Source: JBCAWW01 sp039024315 (GTDB lineage Bacteria > Bacteroidota > Bacteroidia > J057). Taken from it: DNA of 64,000 nt. Below, piece after piece: positions 56,134 to 64,000 of this stretch. Each line of letters opens with the position of its first letter. Within the stretch, counting starts at the first letter, position 1. The notes below the pieces were generated by a model that did not search any database, had not been told where the DNA came from, and saw only the letters and a list, made by a program, of their open reading frames with translations. Position numbers and translations under genes: made by a program. Location: contig JBCCQN010000003.1 in NCBI GenBank assembly GCA_039024315.1, positions 62,001 to 126,000 of the forward strand. The letters are read 5' to 3'.

Positions 56134-56904
56134 TTAATTTTTGACTTTGCTAGATAATTCAGGATCTGCTTGTTTTTGGTAGTCTCCCATGGAAAAATAC
56201 TTTTCGATGAGGCAATAGAGTAAAACAAAGAAATATCGGCTTCCCATCTCACGGATTTTAAGTTTTGACTCACCATATTGGCGATTGGTCCAAGTATTGG
56301 GTAAGACCGAATAAGTAAAGCCTCTAACTATTGCCTTAAGAGGTAATTCGAGTGTTAGGTTAAAATGGGGGGAAAGGAATGGCTTCAAGCCATCAATGGT
56401 TTCCTTTTTGTAGAGCTTAAATGCGTTGGTACAATCATTATATTTGAAGCCAAATAAGGAGCGGACGATAAAGTTGGCCAATCGATTGATGGCTTTTTTG
56501 GGTTGTGGATAATCGAAGACTTGCCCACCATTTTTGCCCCATCTACTGCCAAACACACAGTCATAATTACCCTCTACCATCTCGTGATAAAATCGCACTA
56601 GATCCTTAGGGTCATCGGAAAGATCGGCCATAAAGACGGCTACACAATCTCCGTCAAAATTTTCTAAACCTTTTCTCACCGCTAAGCCAAAACCATTGGG
56701 GGGTTGATTGTTGATGTAACGAAGACTGGGCATCCTTAGCTGGAGCTCCTGTAATACCAGTTCGGTTTCGTCCTTGCTATTATCATTTATTACCAAAATC
56801 TCATGATGAATAGCTTCTTCCTTTAAGGTCTCATAGAGAGCCGTTAGAGTTCCCGTAATGGATTCTGCCTCATTATAGGCCGGGATTACAACGCTAAGTT
56901 TCAT
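56134..56904 (-). CDS. family 2 glycosyltransferase, DPM1-like soluble form
   Basis: A 256-residue GT-A enzyme: SVVIPAYNEAESITGTL, LVINDNSKDET and VFMADLSDDPKDLVRFY give the donor and metal sites. It lacks the C-terminal membrane helices of its neighbours apart from a short hydrophobic stretch (YFFVLLYCLI), as in dolichol-phosphate mannosyltransferase catalytic subunits. KYNDCTNAFKLYKKETI is typical of that branch. It is the first gene of a four-gene block (GT2, GT-C, GT2, methyltransferase). The 290 bases upstream hold a palindrome and a hairpin element but no clear promoter. Confidence 0.88.
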   Translation of the reverse strand: MKLSVVIPAYNEAESITGTLTALYETLKEEAIHHEILVINDNSKDETELVLQELQLRMPSLRYINNQPPNGFGLAVRKGLENFDGDCVAVFMADLSDDPKDLVRFYHEMVEGNYDCVFGSRWGKNGGQVFDYPQPKKAINRLANFIVRSLFGFKYNDCTNAFKLYKKETIDGLKPFLSPHFNLTLELPLKAIVRGFTYSVLPNTWTNRQYGESKLKIREMGSRYFFVLLYCLIEKYFSMGDYQKQADPELSSKVKN

Positions 56905-56963
56905 AATGAATGGGGTTTGGAGGAGTCTGTGTTTGCTAGACTGTTTGTTTGTAAATCCAACAT

Positions 56964-56979
56964 CAGTATAAATATACTG
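56964..56979. promoter_or_regulatory. palindrome upstream of the GT2 block
   Basis: CAGTATA-AA-TATACTG, a perfect 7-bp inverted repeat about 60 bases before the ATG at 56904. Could be an operator; nothing else supports it. Confidence 0.25.
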
Positions 56980-57135
56980 ACTAATTACTCATTCTTGTTT
57001 TGATAAATTGAACGTTTCATACTCTTGGAATGGAAACAGGGTCAAAGTAGGTTGGGCAAACAGGATTTTCAAGGATTTTTTGCTTCATAGCTTTCATGTT
57101 CGCATTTAAGCTTTGTTGGCTTTTGAGAGGGTTTT

Positions 57136-57154
57136 CTCCTTCGGAGGAACGCTT
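57136..57154 (+). repeat. hairpin-AACGCTT element, intergenic
   Basis: CTCC-TTC-GGAG then GAACGCTT; with the flanking T and G the stem is 5 bp with a wobble. Confidence 0.6.
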
Positions 57155-57194
57155 ATTCTAGGGGTGATAACGCCCGTTAAACTTTGATAGTGTA

Positions 57195-58349
57195 TCACAT
57201 ATGCTGATGATCAACAAAGATGCCCGGAAATATGGGATGCATCCAGCTCAATACACTGATGACAGTGAAGTTAGGAAAGAGCCAACAAATAATGGCGATG
57301 ATCAAAAGATAAGTTTGTCCATCTTGGATATCGACCTGATCTTTTAGAAAATAGGCCGCAATCAAAAAGATTGGGAAACAATATGTGAGGCTTCTCGTCA
57401 TATCGGCGACAGTTAGAGCCGGAATGACTACAGCCAAAAAGCCTAAAGCGATTGCAGCCAATAGCCAATAAGAGCGATTAATCTTTATTCCTAGCAGGAG
57501 AGGGACAAAAAGTAGCCATGTGCCTTCCAAGGCAGTAAATAGAGCCGGTACGATCACTTCCCAACGTTGAAATCCAAAAGCTCCAGAATCTCCCATCGGG
57601 GTCTGCATACCATACGTATGGCCTAGCCAAAAGCGCAAGGCGAGATACGCTCCCCAAGCGATAACAAAGGTCAAGGTGATCCTGTCTGGCCAAATCAGCT
57701 TTTTGAAACTTAGTTTTTCCGTTTCATAGTATTGGATCTTCCACCAGCACCAAATTAAGCCTGAGGCGAGAATGGCTCGTTCGTCAGTCCAAAAAGCAAT
57801 ACTCAAACAAAGCCATTGGACAGGAGGTGATTTGGTGTACATGCTCAATAACAAAAAGAAAAAGGCCAGACCATCAAACCAACCCTGAATATCCCAAAAA
57901 AAGGATTTGCCCAAATAGATCGCCACGATACTAAGTAGCAGAAGTAAAGCGCTGACTTTGTCCTCGAATAAGCGTTCTGCGAGTAGCAGAAAAAAATAAA
58001 AAAATCCCAGCCCCAAAAGATGTTGCAGTAAGATATAAACCTTCGGATTTCTTACACCACTTATGTTAGCTAAAGCAGGCACCGTAAGGCGAAAAACCAT
58101 CTTTGCCTGATGGGTTTCAGGTGAGGCATCAGGATTTTGCAAGGGATATTCAAATTGCTCTTCTAGATGCTGATGATTCTTTACCTTTTGCGCCCCTGGC
58201 AACATGCTGTCGTAGGCAGGAAAAGCAAACATGATAGAAAGTAGGAAAGCAATTACAATCGAATAAAGCCGCCAATAAGGATGCTCGCAAAACTGCCCTA
58301 GTTGCTTTAGCATATAGGCATGTAGGATAGATAGATTGGCAAAAAGCAT
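57195..58349 (-). CDS. polytopic membrane protein of unknown function in glycan locus
   Basis: A 384-residue protein with about ten hydrophobic helices and short loops. I do not recognise a family; the size and context suggest a GT-C-like or flippase-like membrane enzyme, but the signature loops are not clear. WDIQGWFDGLAFFFLLLS and FWTDERAILASGLIWCWW are its most distinctive segments, with acidic residues placed where GT-C enzymes have theirs. It starts 3 bases after the stop of the upstream epimerase, so it is co-translated with it. An alternative ATG lies at 58313. A hairpin-AACGCTT element (57970-57989) encodes LLLAERLF. Confidence 0.65.
   Translation of the reverse strand: MLFANLSILHAYMLKQLGQFCEHPYWRLYSIVIAFLLSIMFAFPAYDSMLPGAQKVKNHQHLEEQFEYPLQNPDASPETHQAKMVFRLTVPALANISGVRNPKVYILLQHLLGLGFFYFFLLLAERLFEDKVSALLLLLSIVAIYLGKSFFWDIQGWFDGLAFFFLLLSMYTKSPPVQWLCLSIAFWTDERAILASGLIWCWWKIQYYETEKLSFKKLIWPDRITLTFVIAWGAYLALRFWLGHTYGMQTPMGDSGAFGFQRWEVIVPALFTALEGTWLLFVPLLLGIKINRSYWLLAAIALGFLAVVIPALTVADMTRSLTYCFPIFLIAAYFLKDQVDIQDGQTYLLIIAIICWLFPNFTVISVLSWMHPIFPGIFVDHQHM
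57970..57989 (-). repeat. hairpin-AACGCTT element (inside membrane protein gene)
   Basis: Minus strand CTGC-TACTC-GCAG-AACGCTT. Confidence 0.6.
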
Positions 58350-58352
58350 TTA

Positions 58353-59420
58353 CTATCCTATTATTGGTTTAAGAGTTTGTTCATTGGCTCTGATCCACTC
58401 AAAAATGTCGGAGACGGTATCTTTGACACTTTTTTTTGCTTGCCAGCCTGAGATGCTATGGATTTTTTGGTTGTCGGTGATATAAAGTCTGATATCTGCA
58501 GGACGATTTTCCGGTACTGAGTTGATTTCTATCTTGTTGCCGGTTACTTCTTCACAAATCCTAGTAAGCTCTTGTAGGGATACACTTTTGTCTCTGCCGC
58601 CTCCAGCATTGAAGATTCCGCCGTCGAAGGTATCAAAGTTATGTATCTGCTGATCTACTAGTTGAAGCAAATCTGCTACATGCATCATATCCCTGACTTG
58701 TTTGCCAGTACCCCCGAAGCCAAAATAGCCTAGCTTTTTTTGCCAATAATGTCTAGCTACCCAAAGCACAAATACCCCTTGATCTACTTTACCCATTTGA
58801 TTGGGCCCAGTAATTACCCCGCATCTATCTATGATCGCGGGTACGGATAAGAGTTTATTATATTCTTGAACGATCAATTCAGAAGCCAACTTAGTAGAAC
58901 CGTATAAAGATCGATATCCATTCAATGAAAAGGCCTCTGAAATGCCTTCTATGCTCAATCCCGCTATCCCTTGCGCTGGTGCTATATCAAAACGTGTTGC
59001 TTTCTCAACAAATTTGATTTGTTCCAATGCCTCAATAGGGTACACCCGACTTGTTGATAAGAATATGAATTTAGCCTTATGGGCGAGGGCAAGGTTCAAG
59101 CTATTGACGGTCCCATTGAAGTTGGTATTGATGAGATAGTCTGTAGCATTGTGAAGGCCTGCCATAACCGATGGTTCTGCGGCAGCATCGATAATGATAT
59201 CTATTTGGCGACTAAAGACCAAGTCTTCCTTGTTCCTGATATCCCCATGCACGAATTCAATTTCGGAGGCTGCTAGTCTTGGTAAATTAAGTTCTGAGCC
59301 TCTTCGTTTGAGGTTATCAAAACAGATTATGTGATAAGAGGGATGTAATGCTTTAAGCCCTATGGCGAGCGAAGAGCCTACAAAGCCACAACCGCCAGTA
59401 ATGAGAATGCAAAGGGACAT
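58353..59420 (-). CDS. NAD-dependent epimerase/dehydratase, CDP-paratose 2-epimerase-like
   Basis: A 355-residue extended short-chain dehydrogenase. NAD-binding GGCGFVG is at 9-15; FLSTSRVYP and the catalytic Y-x3-K in LYGSTKLASE are intact. RCGVITGPNQMGKVDQGVFVLWVARHY and QVRDMMHVADL match the CDP-paratose/tyvelose epimerase branch. It probably inverts or oxidises a nucleotide sugar feeding this locus. It is followed by the membrane protein gene after 3 bases. The DUF4838 gene ends 105 bases upstream. Substrate is inferred only from the family. Confidence 0.85.
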   Translation of the reverse strand: MSLCILITGGCGFVGSSLAIGLKALHPSYHIICFDNLKRRGSELNLPRLAASEIEFVHGDIRNKEDLVFSRQIDIIIDAAAEPSVMAGLHNATDYLINTNFNGTVNSLNLALAHKAKFIFLSTSRVYPIEALEQIKFVEKATRFDIAPAQGIAGLSIEGISEAFSLNGYRSLYGSTKLASELIVQEYNKLLSVPAIIDRCGVITGPNQMGKVDQGVFVLWVARHYWQKKLGYFGFGGTGKQVRDMMHVADLLQLVDQQIHNFDTFDGGIFNAGGGRDKSVSLQELTRICEEVTGNKIEINSVPENRPADIRLYITDNQKIHSISGWQAKKSVKDTVSDIFEWIRANEQTLKPIIG

Positions 59421-59525
59421 TTCGAAAGGAAATATTTAGTTGTAATACAATTGAGTCGGTAAATATACCCGCCAAATAGCTAGGATTTGCCGCTATGTAA
59501 TATTTGCCGTTGAATACAGCTTAAA

Positions 59526-61922
59526 TCAGAGTTCTTCAATTTCAATATAGTCTACATAGAAGTGCTTCATGTACTTTTTATCCATGGGGGCGACAATTAT
59601 TCTATCCCGATTCTTAGGGGAGAAATTACCGATCTCAAAGTTGATATATTTATCTTCTCGCATTTCATGGAGGTAAATAAATCTTCTCAACAGTACTCCC
59701 TTTGTTTTCTCGTCATAGACGAAAGCTTGTAATATTTTTTGGTCATTCGCAGCGGTGGCTAAATCGATATCATTCCAATCGACCCTCATTGAGATATTCA
59801 ACTTATATTCTTTATCTCCTTTGTATTCGGGTGGCATATAGAGGTTCATCCTCCATCCCAAAACGCTGGATGATAAACTCATTGCGTAGTTATTCTCGGC
59901 TTTTGGGTCTTTGGTTACCTTGGGTTTGATAGATTCATCCCAGACTGGTGGTAAGAAAAAACCCTGTTCATGAAATCGGACGCTATTAGTTGTTGGGCTC
60001 AGTTTGATATTTTCAGCCTTAACCCTCATATCAGTTACATAGCGATCAATATTACCTTTTTGAAGTGGTTGTTCATGTAAACGCCTGATATCATAGGTTT
60101 TGCATAAGTAAAGAAAGCGATCTAGATCCTTATTGTATGCATTGATATCTTTCTCATCCTTAGGCCCTTGAATAAGTCTGTGGTAAATTACGGAAGCCTC
60201 CCAATATCCAATATGCGTTAACAAAATTGCATCATTGGTCTGAGCCCTAGCTTGATCAATTAACTTTAGGCTCTTTTCCTTAAAGTCATCTCCTAAAAAG
60301 GGGGAGTTTACCTTGTTTCTTTTGTAGTAGGCTTCCCAATTACTCTGCATAAGCGCATTATACTGGTTGACGGGCTTAGCCGCAGAGAGAAACATGGCAT
60401 TATTGAAATCAGTAGCAAGGGCTTTGAAATCTAGGTCGGGATCCCACATTAATTTGCCCCATACCCACGCCTTTAGATTAGCGCGATCTGCTCCTTGATT
60501 GTAGCCTTGGTAGGCTCCTTGCAGCAGTACTCCTTTCACTCCCTTTTGCTGATAGAATTTGATGTTGCGAGCTATAACTTCAAGGTTAGGCCAAGGGATC
60601 AAGTAATTACTAAAATCAACCGCATAATCCCATATATATAGATGGGTTCCTAATTGATTCCAACCATCAATGATCGATACAAAGTTGGCATCATCTTCAA
60701 CTGGAATAAGAGGCTGCCCCCAATGAAGGTCAGTACATAGCTCTACAATTACATTATCGCGGGGCTGGATAGATTTTGGGGGCCTAGCGGTTTCTTTGTA
60801 AGCAAAGGTAACCACCTTTACATCTGGATGACTCTCTTTCAGTTCATCAGCAACTCGGTTGACAAAATAAATCAAACTGCCTGAGCGGTTGCCTCCCTCT
60901 CTTTGATTTATCTTTTGGCATTTATGGCAATCACAAAACATTCCCGCCCCGTCATTTTGAGAAACGTGAATTTTGGTGGCCGTAGGGGTCTTATCAAGGA
61001 TGGCTTTGGCCTTTTTAGCGACCACCGAAGCAAGCTCATGATTGCTTAAGCACAATTGCGTGCCCAGATTATATTGGTTGGGTACAATGCGCTGACCATT
61101 TTTTTCGGAATAGTATTCTGGATGGCTTGCTGCAAATTCGTTTCCGGGAACAAGACTTCGAAAAGAGTGAAGCTCATAACCATGGGGGAATTGTTTATAA
61201 GGTTGCCAACTTGCGGTGGGGATTTCGGCCACACCTCTCGAAACACGGATGCGGTTGTGATTAAAGTATTGTTTAGATAAGATAATGTTGAAGTAAGGCT
61301 CTCGGTATTCAAAGGCAGGTTTGCTAAATCTAGGTGCGATACTTAGTTCAATATTGGACGTCTCTGGTACGTAAAGTTCAAACTTTTGCTTTCCCCACCA
61401 TCTAATCCCTAAATCTTCTTCCAAAAAAGCCAAGCTAGCATTTACAATCCCGATGGGACCATCGGCAATAAAAAAGAGATTTTTGCCTTCAACGAGAATT
61501 TCATAACCTTCCTCTCCCAGCTTATTAGACTGTCTCGTAAGCCTTTGTACAGCCTTAGTTTTACCTATACTTATGTAGGGGCGATTACTTCTCTCTTTAA
61601 CAATAGGGAACTTCGCATTGCATATTTTTTGCAAATGGAATTGTAAAACGTAGGCAGACCTTTCCTCGGCTTCATCGGCGATCTCAGGCAACAGAATGTC
61701 ATAAAGGGGTATACCATTTCTGCTCAAATTGATAGAGGTGGCATTAGCCGTAGGATGATGAAACAAATTTCCGGATGATGGGGGGAGTTGAGATACCTCG
61801 CTTCTCATGGTTCCATCCTTGTCTTGATTGGACTGTGGGCTATGAGCTTTTTGGCTTGGGATACAAGCGCAAATAAAGCAAACAAAAAGTAAAAATATCC
61901 ATTTAATCGATTTGGTACTCAT
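59526..61922 (-). CDS. DUF4838 lipoprotein, glycosidase-like
   Basis: A 798-residue lipoprotein. The signal ends at C20 (IFLLFVCFICAC). About 60-200 resembles the N-terminal domain of alpha-glucuronidases (AYVLQFHLQKICNAKFPIV ... GYEILVEGKNLFFIADG ... FLEEDLGIRWWG). About 240-590 is the DUF4838 barrel-like region (VSQNDGAGMFCDCHKC, VIVELCTDLHWGQPL, GVLLQGAYQGYNQGA). The C-terminal ~150 residues form a beta-rich, carbohydrate-binding-like domain. It should sit in the outer envelope and act on polysaccharide; activity is not proven for the family. Finding it among biosynthetic genes suggests processing of the glycan made here. GT2 follows upstream with a 38-base gap. Confidence 0.82.
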   Translation of the reverse strand: MSTKSIKWIFLLFVCFICACIPSQKAHSPQSNQDKDGTMRSEVSQLPPSSGNLFHHPTANATSINLSRNGIPLYDILLPEIADEAEERSAYVLQFHLQKICNAKFPIVKERSNRPYISIGKTKAVQRLTRQSNKLGEEGYEILVEGKNLFFIADGPIGIVNASLAFLEEDLGIRWWGKQKFELYVPETSNIELSIAPRFSKPAFEYREPYFNIILSKQYFNHNRIRVSRGVAEIPTASWQPYKQFPHGYELHSFRSLVPGNEFAASHPEYYSEKNGQRIVPNQYNLGTQLCLSNHELASVVAKKAKAILDKTPTATKIHVSQNDGAGMFCDCHKCQKINQREGGNRSGSLIYFVNRVADELKESHPDVKVVTFAYKETARPPKSIQPRDNVIVELCTDLHWGQPLIPVEDDANFVSIIDGWNQLGTHLYIWDYAVDFSNYLIPWPNLEVIARNIKFYQQKGVKGVLLQGAYQGYNQGADRANLKAWVWGKLMWDPDLDFKALATDFNNAMFLSAAKPVNQYNALMQSNWEAYYKRNKVNSPFLGDDFKEKSLKLIDQARAQTNDAILLTHIGYWEASVIYHRLIQGPKDEKDINAYNKDLDRFLYLCKTYDIRRLHEQPLQKGNIDRYVTDMRVKAENIKLSPTTNSVRFHEQGFFLPPVWDESIKPKVTKDPKAENNYAMSLSSSVLGWRMNLYMPPEYKGDKEYKLNISMRVDWNDIDLATAANDQKILQAFVYDEKTKGVLLRRFIYLHEMREDKYINFEIGNFSPKNRDRIIVAPMDKKYMKHFYVDYIEIEEL

Positions 61923-61960
61923 ACTTTTTAGACCGATAAATTTTGGCCCCTCTTTTTTGA

Positions 61961-62908
61961 TTAGCGAAAATGTAATACTAATTCCTTTAAGTATAGGAGG
62001 CCTAATATGTATTTGAGCCTTCTGGTAGCTAGTTCGGATCGCAACATTTTATAAGGAAAATATTCCCTTAAAACTACCTCCTTTGAATAAAACGAACTTA
62101 TCAATTGGTTTGTATAAGTTAATCCAAAGTAGTGTTCCAGCGAAGCTTTATCCAAGTCTTTTCTCATCTTTAACTGTTCCCGGACCATCTGGTTAATATG
62201 AAACCAGTACTTTTTGCGAAAAGACAAAGGTCGTTTAGACACACTAGGGGTAACATTTCGATTATAGACGGCAAAACAACCTTTCTGATAAGCAAACCTA
62301 GCGCCTATCGCAGCTGCCTTTAATAAATACTCCGTATCTTGATGCACCGGATAAAATTCATCCCAGCCGGCTTTTTTCGCCAAGCGTTCACATAGGCCCC
62401 TTCGGAAAAGATAATTGTTAGGAGGACTCCAGCGATCAAATAGTAAGCTGGCAAGAAAGTCTGCTTCGGCTTCCTTAGGATGAGCTTCTGTCTGTATGAA
62501 GGTATCATGCTCCCAGTAGTCCATTCTCCAATCTGAATAGATGACGTCTATTTCTGGCTGCTCCTCCATGGCTTGCAATTGCTGCGCAAATTTGCCTTCC
62601 AATATCTGGTCATCTGAATCCAACCATTGAATAAAGGCTCCGCTTGATTGTGCAAAAGCATAGTTCCTGCCAGCATTTCCTCCTTTCCTTGGGTTGCGAA
62701 AGATCTGAATAATACTGGGATACTTAGCTTGCCAAGTGCTAAGGATCTCCCAGCTATCATCGCTTGATTGGTCATCGACTACTATGATCTCCTTCACAAA
62801 AGGCTGCTGCGCCAGACAGCTTTCCAGCGTTTTGACCAAATGAGGGCCGCCATTATAATTGGGAATTAAAATGGAAACGGAGGCATGATATGTTTGGGCT
62901 AAACTCAA
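61961..62908 (-). CDS. family 2 glycosyltransferase
   Basis: A 315-residue soluble GT-A glycosyltransferase: SILIPNYNGGPHLVKTLESCL, VVDDQSSDDSWEIL and WLDSDDQI (DxD-type metal site), then HQDTEYLLKAAAIG, which holds the usual acidic catalytic-base region. There is no membrane helix. The frame has no early ATG: the start is TTG at 62908, which overlaps the TGA of the preceding gene as TTGA, so translation is coupled. Sugar specificity unknown. Confidence 0.88.
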   Translation of the reverse strand: MSLAQTYHASVSILIPNYNGGPHLVKTLESCLAQQPFVKEIIVVDDQSSDDSWEILSTWQAKYPSIIQIFRNPRKGGNAGRNYAFAQSSGAFIQWLDSDDQILEGKFAQQLQAMEEQPEIDVIYSDWRMDYWEHDTFIQTEAHPKEAEADFLASLLFDRWSPPNNYLFRRGLCERLAKKAGWDEFYPVHQDTEYLLKAAAIGARFAYQKGCFAVYNRNVTPSVSKRPLSFRKKYWFHINQMVREQLKMRKDLDKASLEHYFGLTYTNQLISSFYSKEVVLREYFPYKMLRSELATRRLKYILGLLYLKELVLHFR

Positions 62909-64000
62909 ATAGAAGCTATGCTTTTTTGATAGATTTTTATTAAGCTTTGGGCATGTTGTCTACGCTCAAAAGATTGTAATACCTTTTGTCTATTGAGGGC
63001 TTGCTTTTCCCATGTCGTAATATCAAACATACGCTTGGCATAGGCCTTAATGTCCTTTTCTTCGACTAAATATCCGTTCACTCCCGATTCTACCAACTCC
63101 GGGATGCCTGCATGTCGGGTCGCTAAAATGGGTAGCTGCATGGCCATGGCTTCCATAATCGCATTCGGAATTCCTTCTTGGTCCCCCGTATTACTTCTGA
63201 CACTATGATGGACAAAACAATGCGCTTCCTGCAATAAGCTTTTAGCTTGCTGCGGCGTTACCAATCCTGGAAATTCTACTACTTGCTCTAAACCAAGCGC
63301 GGCTACCTGTGCTCTAATCTCAGGCATTAGTGGTCCCTCACCGGCTAAAATCATCTGTGTCTTTAGCGCAGGATGTTTCTCCCTAAAGCGTGCATAAGCC
63401 TCTAAAGTATAGCGATGACCCTTTTTCTCTCGGAAGCTTGATATCTGCAAAAATCTATAGACATCTTTGGTAGCTGCTGTCTCCTTTGGGGTAAAAAAGT
63501 CACAATCGGTGCCGTAGTAGAGAATATGCGTTCTCGGAGAGGAAATACCTACCCCCGCCAATTGCCTTTGCATATAAGTTGAAACACAAATAATGCTTAC
63601 GTTTGGCTGCTTGACGAGTTGCTTGATTTTTCTTACGTATGATTTTGACCTAAGCATGCGTGAAGCATCATAGCCATGAAAACTGATGAGGAAGGGTATT
63701 TTAGGGTTTAACGTGAGATTGTCCCAAAAGCGAATAGCTTCTGGACCGAAATGGGCATGTATAAGGGAAGGATTTATTTTTTCTATACTGCTTCGCAGAA
63801 CGCTTGCATAGACAGGACTGTAAAAAGAATAGTGCCAATCTCTTTTGCGCAGTTCCCAAAGGGTTTTGCCCCTTATTCTACCTTGGGTATAGGGGATTAC
63901 TTTGACTTTATCGAAAGGGAAGCGTTCTGGATTGTAACGCTGACAAGTGAGTAAACTGAGCGCTACTTGTCGGTTCAGTTCGCAGACTTCATTGTAGATA
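62905..64000 (-). CDS. family 4 glycosyltransferase, 5' end beyond the window
   Basis: The frame from 62905 stays open to base 64000 with no stop, so the gene is cut by the window edge; the ATG at 63657 is internal. The visible N-terminal part contains INPSLIHAHFGPEA and PFLISFHGYDAS, core GT-B motifs that a start at 63657 would delete. Downstream are VSTYMQRQLAGVGI, LQISSFREKKGHRY and EGIPNAIMEAMAMQLPILATR (family 4 E-x7-E). About 365 residues are visible. The last bases overlap the next gene's TTG start. A hairpin-AACGCTT element identical to two intergenic copies is in frame at 63788-63805, encoding ASVLRSS. Confidence 0.88.
   Translation of the reverse strand, partial: IYNEVCELNRQVALSLLTCQRYNPERFPFDKVKVIPYTQGRIRGKTLWELRKRDWHYSFYSPVYASVLRSSIEKINPSLIHAHFGPEAIRFWDNLTLNPKIPFLISFHGYDASRMLRSKSYVRKIKQLVKQPNVSIICVSTYMQRQLAGVGISSPRTHILYYGTDCDFFTPKETAATKDVYRFLQISSFREKKGHRYTLEAYARFREKHPALKTQMILAGEGPLMPEIRAQVAALGLEQVVEFPGLVTPQQAKSLLQEAHCFVHHSVRSNTGDQEGIPNAIMEAMAMQLPILATRHAGIPELVESGVNGYLVEEKDIKAYAKRMFDITTWEKQALNRQKVLQSFERRQHAQSLIKIYQKSIASI
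63788..63805 (+). repeat. hairpin-AACGCTT element (inside GT4 gene)
   Basis: CTGC-TTC-GCAG-AACGCTT, 18 bases identical to the intergenic copies at 23446-23463 and 37114-37131 but inside a coding frame (18 bases equals six codons). Confidence 0.75.

Noticed and set aside
63657..63657. ATG at 63657 as start of the last glycosyltransferase
   Set aside because: The same frame continues upstream to the window edge with clear GT-B motifs (SFHGYDAS).

Overview
The window comes from a member of the Bacteroidota, most likely the Saprospiraceae/Saprospiria side of the phylum. The evidence is Type IX secretion sorting domains (type A and type B) on large secreted proteins, PKD-, CotH- and lamin-tail-rich surface proteins, a CrtD-like carotenoid desaturase, the absence of clear Shine-Dalgarno sequences, and several good Bacteroidota promoters (TTG, 18-23 bases, TAnnTTTG). 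I saw no rRNA, tRNA, phage, insertion sequence or CRISPR array. The species assignment is inference.

Layout. 20-5223: a membrane hybrid histidine kinase whose phospho-acceptor His is a Tyr, a carotenoid desaturase and a Tas-type aldo/keto reductase. 5421-20273: one 4950-residue secreted protein with about 53 PKD domains, fibronectin-like modules and a type B T9SS sorting domain; 37 of its domains are built as a three-domain super-repeat of about 755 bp. 20827-31013: mostly housekeeping and cell-envelope genes (ManC, Asd, a small cytochrome b5-like protein, a DUF58/TPR pair, lipoproteins, an M43-type metalloprotease with type A sorting domain, a WecA/TagO-like phosphosugar transferase). 31108-36807: a 1899-residue CotH/lamin-tail/LamG-like surface protein. 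37225-64000: a long polysaccharide locus, nearly all on the minus strand, with glycosyltransferases, GT-C-like membrane enzymes, epimerases, a Wzy-like polymerase, a WcaF-like acetyltransferase, an OafA-like acyltransferase, two methyltransferases and a DUF4838 lipoprotein. The last gene runs off the right edge.

How it fits together. ManC, the WecA-like initiator and the minus-strand locus supply nucleotide sugars, lipid-linked initiation, assembly, polymerisation and decoration of a surface glycan. Inside that locus sits a tightly packed three-gene cassette (39546-43605): a fused alpha/beta 2-oxoacid dehydrogenase E1, an unusual E2 with lipoyl domain and C-terminal zinc ribbon, and a protein that joins an ACP-like domain, a phosphopantetheinyl transferase and a membrane anchor. 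I read this as a dedicated acyl-donor module for the glycan; it is the best candidate for an undescribed system here.

A second candidate is a small hairpin element: a 3-4 bp stem, a 3-5 base loop and the tag AACGCTT or AACGATC. It recurs at least 17 times, both between and inside genes and on both strands, with compensatory changes in the stem.
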